Source of the DNA: an uncultured Porphyromonadaceae bacterium
GTDB lineage: Bacteria; Bacteroidota; Bacteroidia; Bacteroidales; Muribaculaceae
NCBI GenBank assembly: GCA_900555715.1
Contig: USMC01000060.1
Span: 1-15,631, forward strand
Direction: 5' to 3'
DNA length: 15,631 nucleotides
Part shown: in pieces, positions 1 through 7,323 of the stretch
How positions within the stretch are numbered: the stretch's first letter is position 1
Layout: each line of letters starts with the position of its first letter
Program-made: the position numbers and the translations under genes
Notes under the pieces: model-generated
What the model was told of the DNA's origin: nothing
The model's database searches: none
The model's input: the letters and a program-made list of their open reading frames with translations, nothing else

Positions 1-313
1 CCGGTTTGAGACATGCCATGAAGACTGCCATATTGGCCTGAGCGCCTGAATGAGGCTGCACATTGGCATATTCCGCTCCGAAGAGCTGTTTGATTCGTTC
101 AATGGCAAGCGACTCTACCTGGTCGACTACCTGGCAGCCGCCATAGTAGCGGTGTCCGGGATAACCTTCGGCATATTTGTTGGTAAGGCAGGAACCCATT
201 GCCTTCATCACCTGGTCGCTCACATAGTTTTCAGATGCAATCAACTCTATACCGTCGGTCTGGCGACGATGTTCGGCGTTGATAAGGTCGAAAATGACTG
301 TATCGTTACTCAT
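1..313 (-). CDS. glyA: Serine hydroxymethyltransferase, N-terminal part (runs off the window)
   Basis: This is the first 104 codons of GlyA, which transfers the serine hydroxymethyl carbon to tetrahydrofolate, giving glycine and 5,10-methylene-THF in the cytoplasm with PLP as cofactor. The ATG at 313-311 opens a protein beginning MSNDTVIFDLINAEHRRQ. Family hallmarks follow: ELIASEN at residues 23-29, the active-site run YAEGYPGHRYYGG at 47-59, and SGAQAN at 89-94, which holds the PLP phosphate. The PLP lysine lies beyond the cut edge. The gene starts 26 bp after the flavin reductase stop on the same strand, with no promoter-like motif between, so it is probably the last or a later gene of the pyrB operon. 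The truncation is caused by the window edge. The identification is very secure. Confidence 0.96.
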   Translation of the reverse strand, partial: MSNDTVIFDLINAEHRRQTDGIELIASENYVSDQVMKAMGSCLTNKYAEGYPGHRYYGGCQVVDQVESLAIERIKQLFGAEYANVQPHSGAQANMAVFMACLKP

Positions 314-339
314 TAATGTTGAAATTATATAATGTTGGA

Positions 340-900
340 TTATTTCTTTTTCTTAACACTGAACCCGAATGTTCCGAGCTGCTCCCCCTGAGCATAATAT
401 GCACCGTGGCTATAACTCATCAGTCCGGCTTTCCGAAGGTCGAAACGTCCGTCCGGCTCGAAATACCTGTCGTCGGCAAGTACATTGACAACCTCGGCGA
501 TGAACATGTCGTGACTGCCGAGAGGCAGGATGCTTTTTACACGGCATTCAATGGAAATCGGCGATTCGGCAATGGCGGGGCATTCGACTGCCACGCCTGG
601 GTATGCTGTCAGTCCCGAGAGCTTCCACTTGTCGGTGTCAGAACCGGATTTCACTCCGCACAGGTCGGTGGCTCGCACTATTTCGGCGGTTGTGAGATTG
701 ACAGTGAACTGCATGTTTGCCTTTATCAGTCCGTAGCTGTATCTTTCGGGACGGACTGAAATATAAAGCATTGCAGGATTCGTGCATATCGTGCCGGTCC
801 ATGCCACCGTGAGCATATTGGAATGCTCGGCGTTACCGCAGGTGACAAGCACCGCCGGGGCAGGGTAGACGAGGGTACCGGGTTTCCAGCTCTGTTTCAT
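340..900 (-). CDS. Flavin reductase family (FMN-binding split-barrel) protein
   Basis: This 186-residue protein belongs to the flavin reductase-like, FMN-binding split-barrel family. Members bind FMN and usually reduce flavin with NAD(P)H; the true substrate here is unknown. The family pattern is visible: an N-terminal strand with APAVLVTC, the FMN-contact stretch LTVAWTGTICTNPAMLYISV at about residues 30-49 followed by the R-P-E-R-Y-S turn, a central ATDLCGVKSGSDTDKW segment, and SHDMFIAEVV at about 129-138. It ends in four lysines. Its ATG shares one base with the pyrI stop (TGATG), so translation is probably coupled, and glyA follows 26 bp later. Its place between pyrimidine and folate genes suggests an electron-supply role, but that is inference. 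Family assignment is firm; function is not. Confidence 0.85.
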   Translation of the reverse strand: MKQSWKPGTLVYPAPAVLVTCGNAEHSNMLTVAWTGTICTNPAMLYISVRPERYSYGLIKANMQFTVNLTTAEIVRATDLCGVKSGSDTDKWKLSGLTAYPGVAVECPAIAESPISIECRVKSILPLGSHDMFIAEVVNVLADDRYFEPDGRFDLRKAGLMSYSHGAYYAQGEQLGTFGFSVKKKK

Positions 901-1358
901 CAGATTATTTCGGCGTCGGCTCCGCTGACGCAGTGGTTGCAGTAGTGGCAGCGCAAAATGGGTGTCGAGCGTTCGGTGACGTCAAAGCGTGTGCTCATCG
1001 GCTCATTGTTTGTTATGCACTTCGGGTTTGGGCAGCGGACAGTCCCGATGAGTGTTTCGGGAAGCTCGACAGGATGTTTTTCAGCCACGGTATAGTCGCG
1101 GATGATGTTTATTGTCGCTGTGGGGGCGACAACAGCGATACGGTTGAGCACATCGCGGTCGAATTCTATTCCTTCGACTTTAATTATTCCTTTCTGCATC
1201 TCTTTTCCCGGAAGATTGTTGCCGATAGTCACTCGGTTGGACATGCCTTCGATGCCGAGAATGTGCACGGCGCGAAAAAGAGCGCTGGCAGGAATGTGAT
1301 CTATGACAGTGCCGTTTTTAAGAGCGGCGACGGCGAGTTCTTTCTTTTGCGATGTCAT
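900..1358 (-). CDS. pyrI: Aspartate carbamoyltransferase regulatory subunit
   Basis: This is the 152-residue regulatory chain of aspartate transcarbamoylase, about the size of the E. coli protein (153). In the known enzyme it binds nucleotide effectors in its N-terminal domain and docks onto catalytic trimers through a C-terminal zinc domain. Four cysteines at 109, 114, 137 and 140 (C-x4-C and C-x2-C) match the zinc ligands. The N-terminal half has the expected GTVIDHIPA at 16-24 and HILGIEG at 32-38, the allosteric site region. The start codon overlaps the pyrB stop by 4 bp (ATGA), and the stop overlaps the next gene by 1 bp. The presence of pyrI implies an allosterically regulated enzyme; the direction of CTP and ATP effects cannot be read from sequence. 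Confidence 0.95.
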   Translation of the reverse strand: MTSQKKELAVAALKNGTVIDHIPASALFRAVHILGIEGMSNRVTIGNNLPGKEMQKGIIKVEGIEFDRDVLNRIAVVAPTATINIIRDYTVAEKHPVELPETLIGTVRCPNPKCITNNEPMSTRFDVTERSTPILRCHYCNHCVSGADAEII

Positions 1359-2278
1359 TTTTCAAAAGGGTCTATGCCAAGGGCGTTAGTAATGATAGCC
1401 TGACGGGCGAAGACACCGTTGCGGGCCTGTTCGAAGTAGTATGCGTGCGGGCTGTCGTCGACGTCGCGGTCTATTTCATTGACGCGCGGCAGCGGATGGA
1501 GAATGCGCATATTCGGTTTTGCGCCATCGAGCATGTTGCGCCGCAGAGTGTAGAGATTCTTCACTTTCTCGTATTCGGCAAGATCCGGGAAGCGTTCGCG
1601 CTGCACGCGTGTCATATAAATAATGTCGCTTGCGGCGATAACCTCCGGAGAAAATTCGGTATGCTCATGGTATTCAATACCGTTTTCTTCGCAAAGACGG
1701 ATATACTCACGCGGCATTTCGAGAGTCTTTGAGGCGACGAAATGCATTACAGGCTTGAAATATCGGAGCGCCTGAAGGAGCGAGTGGACAGTACGACCGT
1801 ATTTGAGGTCTCCTACCATAGTGATTGTGAGTCCTTCGAGTGTGCCCTGTGTCTTGAGGATGGAATACAGGTCGAGCATCGTCTGCGACGGATGCTGATT
1901 GGCACCGTCGCCGGCATTTACAATCGGTACACCACCTATTTCCGAAGCATAGCGTGCCGCTCCTTCGAGATGATGGCGCATAACGATGAGATCGGCATAG
2001 TTCGACACCATTTTTATAGTGTCGTTCAGCGTCTCACCTTTAGACGTGCTTGATGTCGCGGCATCGGAAAAACCGATGACCCGACCACCGAGACGGTTGA
2101 CGGCTGTTTCAAAACTAAGGCGGGTGCGGGTCGACGGCTCGAAGAACAGCGTCGCCACCACCTTGCCTTCAAGAAGATGGCTATTGGGATTTTGCTCGAA
2201 ATACCGGGCTCGCTCGAGCAATGCGAGTATTTCTGACCGGTTTAGGTCGTCGATTGCGACCAGACTTTCTTTCTTCAT
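1355..2278 (-). CDS. pyrB: Aspartate carbamoyltransferase catalytic subunit
   Basis: This 307-residue protein joins carbamoyl phosphate and L-aspartate to make carbamoyl-aspartate, the committed step of pyrimidine synthesis. The carbamoyl-phosphate loop STRTR lies at 49-53, with TSSTSKGET around 75-83 supplying the mobile lysine K80. HPSQ is at 129-132, R162 follows the GDLKYGR segment, and R225/Q227 sit in the TRVQRERF loop. HPLPR at 261-265 closes the site. All catalytic residues expected from the E. coli enzyme are present and the length is normal (E. coli about 310). It is the first gene of a minus-strand operon with pyrI, a flavin reductase and glyA. A TAATTTTG element lies 26-33 bp upstream of the ATG, so the leader is short, with no room for an attenuator. 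Confidence 0.97.
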   Translation of the reverse strand: MKKESLVAIDDLNRSEILALLERARYFEQNPNSHLLEGKVVATLFFEPSTRTRLSFETAVNRLGGRVIGFSDAATSSTSKGETLNDTIKMVSNYADLIVMRHHLEGAARYASEIGGVPIVNAGDGANQHPSQTMLDLYSILKTQGTLEGLTITMVGDLKYGRTVHSLLQALRYFKPVMHFVASKTLEMPREYIRLCEENGIEYHEHTEFSPEVIAASDIIYMTRVQRERFPDLAEYEKVKNLYTLRRNMLDGAKPNMRILHPLPRVNEIDRDVDDSPHAYYFEQARNGVFARQAIITNALGIDPFEK

Positions 2279-2303
2279 AAATCCGGGCTGGGTTTAGACT
2301 TCA

Positions 2304-2334
2304 CAAAATTACTCAAAAAATCAAAGCCACGAAA
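2304..2334 (-). promoter_or_regulatory. Promoter of the pyrB operon (Bacteroidetes type)
   Basis: Read on the minus strand, TAATTTTG at 2311-2304 matches the TAnnTTTG -7 consensus of Bacteroidetes exactly. A TTTC at 2334-2331 lies 20 bp upstream, one base away from the TTTG -33 element and at the right spacing. Transcription should start near 2298, about 20 bases before the pyrB ATG. Confidence 0.6.
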
Positions 2335-2413
2335 ATCTATGGCAAAAAAACGCGAATATGACTGCAACTTTTCTTTTGTCTGCATTTGCATCTTATGTGC
2401 ATGAAATAATTGG

Positions 2414-2421
2414 TAACTTTG
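2414..2421 (+). promoter_or_regulatory. -7 element of the Fur-family/efflux operon
   Basis: TAACTTTG matches the TAnnTTTG -7 consensus. No TTTG lies at the standard 19-21 bp upstream; the nearest, at 2385-2388, is 25 bp away. A weak -33 box would suit a promoter governed by a regulator. Transcription should begin near 2428. The purine-rich AAGAGGA at 2434-2440 then sits about 9 bp before the ATG at 2450 and can act as a Shine-Dalgarno. Confidence 0.5.
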
Positions 2422-2449
2422 CAGAAACAATTCAAGAGGATGATTAATA

Positions 2450-2872
2450 ATGTATATCAACAGCAACAACGATATTGAACGACGCATAGAAGAGCATGGT
2501 GTCCGTCCGTCTCCTGTGAGGGTGCTGGTGCTTCGTGCGCTTGAAAGCGCAGGTTCCCCTATGACAGTTCAGGAAATAGAGACGGAGCTTCAGACTGTCG
2601 ACCGCAGCTCTATAACGCGTGCAATGGCGACTTTCCAGGATGCCGGTCTCGTACATTCCATCTCCGACGGCACTGCTGCTGTCAAATATGAGATATGCAG
2701 AGCCTCGCATGAGCGCGACTACTCCGACGAGCATGTCCATTTCCATTGCGAGCTATGCGGAAGAACGATCTGTCTGCCGGATATCTCTGTTCCTAAGGTG
2801 CAGTTGCCGGAGGGCTTTATTTCTAAGAAATCGAATTTTGTGATAACAGGTATTTGTTCAGATTGTAATTAA
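2450..2872 (+). CDS. Fur-family metal-responsive transcriptional regulator
   Basis: This 140-residue protein has the Fur/Zur/PerR architecture. A winged helix covers roughly residues 10-82, with the recognition helix in SSITRAMATFQDAGLVH (53-69). A dimerisation and metal-binding half follows. HVHFHCELCG at 95-104 gives the His-rich sensor motif and the first CxxC pair (C100, C103); C136 and C139 near the C-terminus give the second pair, the structural zinc site of the family. Its stop overlaps the start of a Cu/Zn-type efflux permease by one base (TAATG), so it most likely controls that transporter, perhaps as a metal-released repressor and autoregulator. Which metal it senses cannot be read from sequence. 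Iron uptake control (Fur proper) is less likely given the neighbour. Confidence 0.88.
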   Translation: MYINSNNDIERRIEEHGVRPSPVRVLVLRALESAGSPMTVQEIETELQTVDRSSITRAMATFQDAGLVHSISDGTAAVKYEICRASHERDYSDEHVHFHCELCGRTICLPDISVPKVQLPEGFISKKSNFVITGICSDCN

Positions 2873-4092
2873 TGGAACTTGTTCAATCATTACTATACAT
2901 GCTCAATGAGATGTCGCCCTACATTCTCCTCGGCTTTTTTATTGCCGGGATAATGCACGCCTTCATCCCTCAGACAGTCTTAGCCCGCCATCTTTCCGGC
3001 ACCGGAAGCAAGGCGGTGATAAAAGCGGCAGCTATCGGAATCCCGTTGCCTCTGTGCTCTTGCGGGGTGCTTCCCACAGCTATAGCAATGCGCAGGAACG
3101 GAGCATCCAAGGCAGCGTCGACGTCCTTTCTCATCGCTACCCCTCAGACCGGGGTGGACAGTATAGCCGCCACATGGTCGCTCCTGGGACCGGCATTCGC
3201 TTTAATCCGCCCGGTTGCCGCTCTTGTAACTTCATTTTTCGGCGGAATAGCAGTGGGTAAGACAGAGCCGGTTCCTGCCGCCGCACCGATATGCTGTGTA
3301 GACGAGGAACAGACAAAAAAACGTTCTTTTTTTCATAAGTTCGTCGACGCACTGAGGTACGGGTACGTCGACCTCGTAGCGAGCATCGGCGGATGGCTTG
3401 TCGCTGGATTGATTATTGCGGCGCTGATAACCGTCTACGTGCCGGCCGATTTCTTTTCAATACTCGGGAAGAATCCCTTCTTCTCCATGATAGCTGTTCT
3501 GATTATCGCAATTCCGATGTATGTCTGCGCCACCGGTTCAATACCTATCGCATTATCGCTCATGCTCAAAGGGTTGTCGCCGGGCACGGCTCTCGTACTG
3601 CTCATGGCGGGGCCGGCAGCAAACTTTGCGTCGTTCACCCTCATTTCAAGAGAGATGGGGCGCAAGGCGGCACTGATTTACCTTGCAGCTATCATTGTGG
3701 GCGCCATGGCATTCGGACTCGCCATCGACTATCTTCTTCCGGCGCATTGGTTCGATGTCGGCACAATTCATCAAGTGTGCGGTCATGGAATGTCGCTGAG
3801 TCTTTTCAGCACAATCTGTTCGGCTGTTCTCGTCGCGCTGCTTATCTATTCATTCATAAAAACTCGCATTCACAAGCATATAACCATTACCGAAATGACA
3901 AAAGAATATACGATCAAGGGAATGAATTGCCCTCACTGTCAGGCTGCTGTCACGAAAGCCATAGAGAATGTCGTCGGTGTCGAAAAAGTAGATGTCAATC
4001 TTTCGACGGGTCTGGCGATAGTAAGCGGCACACACAAGTCGGAAGACATTGTCGCCGCTGTGCGTGCCGTCGGATTTGATGTAGCTGAATAA
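2872..4092 (+). CDS. Cu/Zn-type efflux permease (SO_0444-like, DUF318/YraQ) with C-terminal HMA domain
   Basis: This 406-residue inner-membrane protein has two parts. Residues 1-330 form a DUF318/YraQ-type permease with about eight hydrophobic segments (near 15-35, 50-70, 85-125, 165-190, 203-230, 238-258, 266-290 and 310-330). PLCSCG at 60-65 is the conserved cysteine motif, and CATGSIPIALSLMLKG at 219-234 mirrors it in the second half. A charged loop at 130-160 carries a Cys-Cys pair (141-142), and H300/C303/H305 could be extra ligands. Residues about 343-404 form a heavy-metal-associated domain with MNCPHC at 351-356 (C353, C356), like the domains of copper chaperones. From memory, SO_0444-family proteins are annotated as Cu/Zn exporters. 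The upstream Fur-type gene supports metal efflux. Metal identity and direction of transport are inferred. Confidence 0.85.
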   Translation: MELVQSLLYMLNEMSPYILLGFFIAGIMHAFIPQTVLARHLSGTGSKAVIKAAAIGIPLPLCSCGVLPTAIAMRRNGASKAASTSFLIATPQTGVDSIAATWSLLGPAFALIRPVAALVTSFFGGIAVGKTEPVPAAAPICCVDEEQTKKRSFFHKFVDALRYGYVDLVASIGGWLVAGLIIAALITVYVPADFFSILGKNPFFSMIAVLIIAIPMYVCATGSIPIALSLMLKGLSPGTALVLLMAGPAANFASFTLISREMGRKAALIYLAAIIVGAMAFGLAIDYLLPAHWFDVGTIHQVCGHGMSLSLFSTICSAVLVALLIYSFIKTRIHKHITITEMTKEYTIKGMNCPHCQAAVTKAIENVVGVEKVDVNLSTGLAIVSGTHKSEDIVAAVRAVGFDVAE

Positions 4093-4099
4093 GCAACTG

Positions 4100-4648
4100 T
4101 CAGCCAAGCTGTTCCTGAACAGCAGCGAGTGTCTTGCGGCATGCGCAACGGAGACCCGGCGGAAGCTGTCGGGCTGACATCATCGAAAGGTATTCTTTCA
4201 GCTCATTGAGAAGTTCGGGATAATTCCTGCACAGCTTGAAGGCAACGTATATGCAGAATGCCCGGACGGCATACGGTTCACATTCAGAGTTTATCTTCGA
4301 AAAGCAGAAATCAATCAGATCTGTCCTGACATCATCCGGTTCAAAATCCTGCTCCCGCAACAGCTGAAGCATTATCCGTTTCTTGGATGTGTCAGACTCA
4401 ACAAGGAGCATATCGACAATATCGTTCTGTAACGATTGCAACCACTCGGATTCTTTTGTTCTAAGATGCGATATAACCCACAAGGCATTGACGCTTGTCC
4501 TCCTGTCATCCGAGCGGACCAGACGCCACAGCATGTCGCGGTTGCCGGCATCCTGGAGCGCCCATGCCGCCATTGCTTTTATATCCGGCATACCCATCCG
4601 CCGGGAAAGGGAGGATTCAAGCTTTTTGCTGATCTTTGCAGATTCCAT
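4100..4648 (-). CDS. HEAT/ARM-like alpha-helical protein of unknown function
   Basis: I do not recognise a named family for this 182-residue protein. It looks almost wholly alpha-helical and soluble, with no signal peptide or membrane segment. Paired helices of about 30-40 residues resemble HEAT or armadillo repeats: MAAWALQDAG / MLWRLVRSDD near 26-48, SVNALWVISHL near 52-62, then a longer acidic stretch and YAVRAFCIYVAFKLCRNY near 126-143. Such folds usually act as protein-binding scaffolds. Its TGA lies 7 bp from the end of the convergent efflux permease, with no hairpin between. A TATATTTG element lies just upstream of the ATG, so it is probably transcribed separately from the channel gene behind it. 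A DNA-glycosylase relative (alkylation-repair HEAT type) is possible but I see no diagnostic residues. Confidence 0.75.
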   Translation of the reverse strand: MESAKISKKLESSLSRRMGMPDIKAMAAWALQDAGNRDMLWRLVRSDDRRTSVNALWVISHLRTKESEWLQSLQNDIVDMLLVESDTSKKRIMLQLLREQDFEPDDVRTDLIDFCFSKINSECEPYAVRAFCIYVAFKLCRNYPELLNELKEYLSMMSARQLPPGLRCACRKTLAAVQEQLG

Positions 4649-4664
4649 AATTCTGTTAACTCTG

Positions 4665-4672
4665 CAAATATA
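4665..4672 (-). promoter_or_regulatory. -7 element upstream of the HEAT-like gene
   Basis: On the minus strand 4672-4665 reads TATATTTG, an exact TAnnTTTG match. No clean TTTG is seen 19-21 bp upstream; the closest is TTCG at 4698-4695, 22 bp away. It would give a very short leader of about 10 bases before the ATG at 4648. Confidence 0.45.
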
Positions 4673-4727
4673 GGGATAATTTCTGTAACGAAGCCGAACG
4701 CAGAGTTAAAAGTCAAATTCATTATCT

Positions 4728-6239
4728 TCATGAAGCGGGTTTGTCCGGCTTTTTTGCGTACGGCGACGCAGCGTTTTTTATGACAGGCTGCTCGCGTGTC
4801 ATTGTTGACAATGGGCTGTCGGGTGCGTCCGGACTTTGGAAGAAAGGATATGGCACACCAAAAACGTCGGCAATGTCTCCGCCGGGACTCAGATAACCGT
4901 CTACAATGGTGTCGCGTCCTGACGGGTTTTCGAAGGTGTAGAGCTGGAAGTAGCGCAGCATGGCGGCGAGCTGTTCGAAAACAGAGTCCTGTATTGCTTC
5001 ATAGGCAAACCATCCGGAGGTGTTCGTGAAGCAGTAGACCTGGAATGGTATTCCGGTTGCTGTCTGTTCGAGTGTGCTTACAAAGCAGAAATCGTCGTGA
5101 GAGATGTGAGGGTTTGCGTCCAGCCACATTTTGAAGTAAGCCCGGAAGAGTCCGAGGTTTGTGTCGATAGTGCCGTCGACGAGTCCGTCCGGGTTGTCGA
5201 TGTCTGCAACGTGCCCGTCGGCTTTCTGCTGTAACTTCTTTGTGATGTAATCGTTCATAAACGGCACTTTCTTTAAATTTTCCAGCATTTCGGGTGTCGC
5301 GGGCAGGACGCTGTCGGCATCTATCATATATGAACGGCAGATTCGGCGCGTGTTGCTGACCTGCATTGTCCGGAAGTTTGTGAAGCTGCCGCTTACGAGG
5401 CTGTACGGGGGCAGGGTGGTGGTGCTTTTGTCCCAGTTGAGCACCTTTACAGAAGTGAGTGTCACCTCCTGAACAGTGCCGTTGGCACCGGCGCTGTCTA
5501 CTTTTATCCAGTCGCCTTCGTGCAGGGTGTCGTTCTGTGCCAGCTGCACTCCGGCGACAAGTCCGAGAATGCTGTCTTTGAAGATAAGCATCAGCACGGC
5601 GGCGAAAGCCCCGATTCCGGCAAGAAGCGCTGCCGGTGATTTGTCGAAAATGACACAGATGATTATGATGAATGCAATTATCCATACTATGCCTTTTATC
5701 AGCTCGCAGAGCCCCCGCAATGGCAGTTTGCGCTTGTTCTCGCGCTCGTTGATATACTGCCATGCGGATGTGACGAATGCGTTGACCGCGACTGCCATGA
5801 CGACAGACACCCATATCAGGGTCAGTTTTGTGAACGTGCCGGAAAGTCCGTTGTGGTTTGAGAGGGTGAACTGTATAAGAATCAGGAAGACAAGCGGAGG
5901 AATGACGCGGCATATCTTGGTGAAAAACAGCTGATGGTGCAGAATCAGATATACTCTGCTGTTCCATTTTTTAGCGATTATACGGCAGATATGGAATATT
6001 ATGATCTGAGCTATGTAGCCTGCGACGAGCGCTATGGCGAGTACAACCGAGGCATACATGACGGTGACGAGTGTCTGATTATGTTCCAGTCCGAGGATTC
6101 CGAGAAGCCAGTCGACGACTTTCATAATCAGGTGTGCTATGGTAGAAGAGGCGCCGGTCTTGTCACCAATAAAGCGTGTCACGTCGATGGGTGTGCTGGC
6201 AACATCTGCGACAGAAAGAATCAGGGAACTTGGCTGCAT
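4728..6239 (-). CDS. MscS-family mechanosensitive ion channel (YbdG/miniconductance-like)
   Basis: This is a membrane channel predicted to open under membrane tension and release solutes on osmotic downshock. From the chosen ATG (6239-6237, MQPSSLIL) it has 503 residues. The frame opens upstream to an ATG at 6281, but the extra 14 residues look non-coding. Hydrophobic segments lie near 58-86, 112-130, 140-163 and 185-206, then the pore-lining segment near 208-236 (AALLAGIGAFAAVLMLIFKD), followed by the beta domain EGDWIKVDSAGANGTVQEVT, the MscS signature. The large C-terminal domain resembles YbdG-type channels rather than small MscS. The last ~50 residues are rich in Pro, Ser and Asp and look disordered. 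It is divergent from ispE and upstream of the HEAT-like gene, which has its own promoter element. Confidence 0.9.
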   Translation of the reverse strand: MQPSSLILSVADVASTPIDVTRFIGDKTGASSTIAHLIMKVVDWLLGILGLEHNQTLVTVMYASVVLAIALVAGYIAQIIIFHICRIIAKKWNSRVYLILHHQLFFTKICRVIPPLVFLILIQFTLSNHNGLSGTFTKLTLIWVSVVMAVAVNAFVTSAWQYINERENKRKLPLRGLCELIKGIVWIIAFIIIICVIFDKSPAALLAGIGAFAAVLMLIFKDSILGLVAGVQLAQNDTLHEGDWIKVDSAGANGTVQEVTLTSVKVLNWDKSTTTLPPYSLVSGSFTNFRTMQVSNTRRICRSYMIDADSVLPATPEMLENLKKVPFMNDYITKKLQQKADGHVADIDNPDGLVDGTIDTNLGLFRAYFKMWLDANPHISHDDFCFVSTLEQTATGIPFQVYCFTNTSGWFAYEAIQDSVFEQLAAMLRYFQLYTFENPSGRDTIVDGYLSPGGDIADVFGVPYPFFQSPDAPDSPLSTMTREQPVIKNAASPYAKKPDKPAS

Positions 6240-6320
6240 AAATGTTGAATTTGAATTGATGAATATATGTATTAAATACAATTGACAGCATCACTCGGTT
6301 CGAAACTCAATAATATTTGT

Positions 6321-6328
6321 TAATTTTG
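6321..6328 (+). promoter_or_regulatory. -7 element of ispE
   Basis: TAATTTTG is an exact TAnnTTTG match, 27 bp before the ispE ATG. The -33 region is poor (TTCG at 6299-6302, 18 bp away). The same 116-bp gap must also hold the start of the divergent channel gene, for which no canonical element is visible. Confidence 0.5.
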
Positions 6329-6355
6329 CACTGAATAAAACACTTTCAGAAAAAC

Positions 6356-7231
6356 ATGCTGCTGTTCCCAAATGCTAAAATAAACATCGGGCTGAATATT
6401 CTCAGACGCCGAGCCGACGGATACCATGATATTTCCACAGTGATGGTTCCTGTGGGGTGGTGCGATGTGCTCGAAATGGTCCCGTCACAGACAGGCAAAG
6501 GCTCTTTCCAGCTTGTCGGCGAGGACTCCTTAGGTCTTGCCGATAGTGCTGACAACCTTGTCATGAAGGCAATTAGGGCTCTCGAGAGTTATATCGGACA
6601 GTCTCTGCCGCCTACCGACATCTATCTGAGCAAAGTTGTACCGACAGGCGCGGGACTCGGAGGCGGCAGCTCCGACGCCGCTTTCGCTATCAGGGGTGCG
6701 AATGAACTGTACGGTCTTGGGCTCAGCGATGAAGATATGGCTTCTGTCGCAGTGAAAGTGGGAGCGGACTGCCCGTTTTTCATTTATAACCGTCCGATGC
6801 TTGCCGAAGGAATAGGTGAAAAGCTGACGCCTGTCACAGTTCCCGCGCTCGACTCCCTGAGTGTGTTGATCGTAAAGCCGTCGGCGGAGGCTGTAAGCAC
6901 GAAAGATGCTTACGCTGGTGTTGAACCTCACGAGCTCGAAGGCGGACGCACTGTTGCGGATGCTGTTATGATGCCGCCTGCTCAGTGGATGGCTTCGGGA
7001 GCGCTTGTAAACGACTTTGAAAAATCTATATTCCCTTTGCGGCCTTCAATTGCGGCTGTTAAGGAAAAGCTTATGACAACACAGGCACTCTATATATCCA
7101 TGAGCGGTTCGGGAGCATCGGTTTTTGCTATTTACACATGTGACAAATTGGCAGAAGAGGCATCCGGATTATTCACAGGATGTGACGTGTTTGTCGGCAG
7201 ACTGTCTTCCGGTGAGTTATGTGAACGTTAG
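6356..7231 (+). CDS. ispE: 4-diphosphocytidyl-2-C-methyl-D-erythritol kinase
   Basis: IspE phosphorylates the 2-hydroxyl of CDP-ME with ATP, the fourth step of the MEP route to isoprenoid precursors, in the cytoplasm. The 291-residue protein is a GHMP-family kinase of usual length. PNAKINIGLNI at the N-terminus carries the catalytic lysine K8. The glycine-rich phosphate loop PTGAGLGGGSSDAA is at about 96-109, the catalytic aspartate is D138 in VGADCPFFI, and the third GHMP motif MSGSGASVFAIY lies near the C-terminus. The ATG is chosen because the conserved N-A-K-I-N follows almost at once and no in-frame start lies closer to the promoter. It stands 92 bp before grpE, probably as its own unit. 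Codon use matches its neighbours. Confidence 0.95.
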   Translation: MLLFPNAKINIGLNILRRRADGYHDISTVMVPVGWCDVLEMVPSQTGKGSFQLVGEDSLGLADSADNLVMKAIRALESYIGQSLPPTDIYLSKVVPTGAGLGGGSSDAAFAIRGANELYGLGLSDEDMASVAVKVGADCPFFIYNRPMLAEGIGEKLTPVTVPALDSLSVLIVKPSAEAVSTKDAYAGVEPHELEGGRTVADAVMMPPAQWMASGALVNDFEKSIFPLRPSIAAVKEKLMTTQALYISMSGSGASVFAIYTCDKLAEEASGLFTGCDVFVGRLSSGELCER

Positions 7232-7323
7232 ATAACATTTTATTGTTATAAATATGAGTTCTTGCCGAAATTAACACTCTTTGGCAAAATATTTGTATTG
7301 CATCATTCAAAAATCGAATAATT

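Noticed and set aside
6308..6315. TATTATTG on the minus strand as the channel gene's -7 element
   Set aside because: It misses the TTTG core and has no -33 partner at the right distance.
7232..7249. Inverted repeat ATAACA/TGTTAT directly after ispE as a terminator
   Set aside because: Only A/T-rich 6-bp arms with no T-run; too weak to call.
7280..7295. TTTGGCAAAATATTTG upstream of grpE as a promoter
   Set aside because: The second half reads AATATTTG, not TAnnTTTG, and the spacing to any TTTG is wrong. It may be used but cannot be supported.
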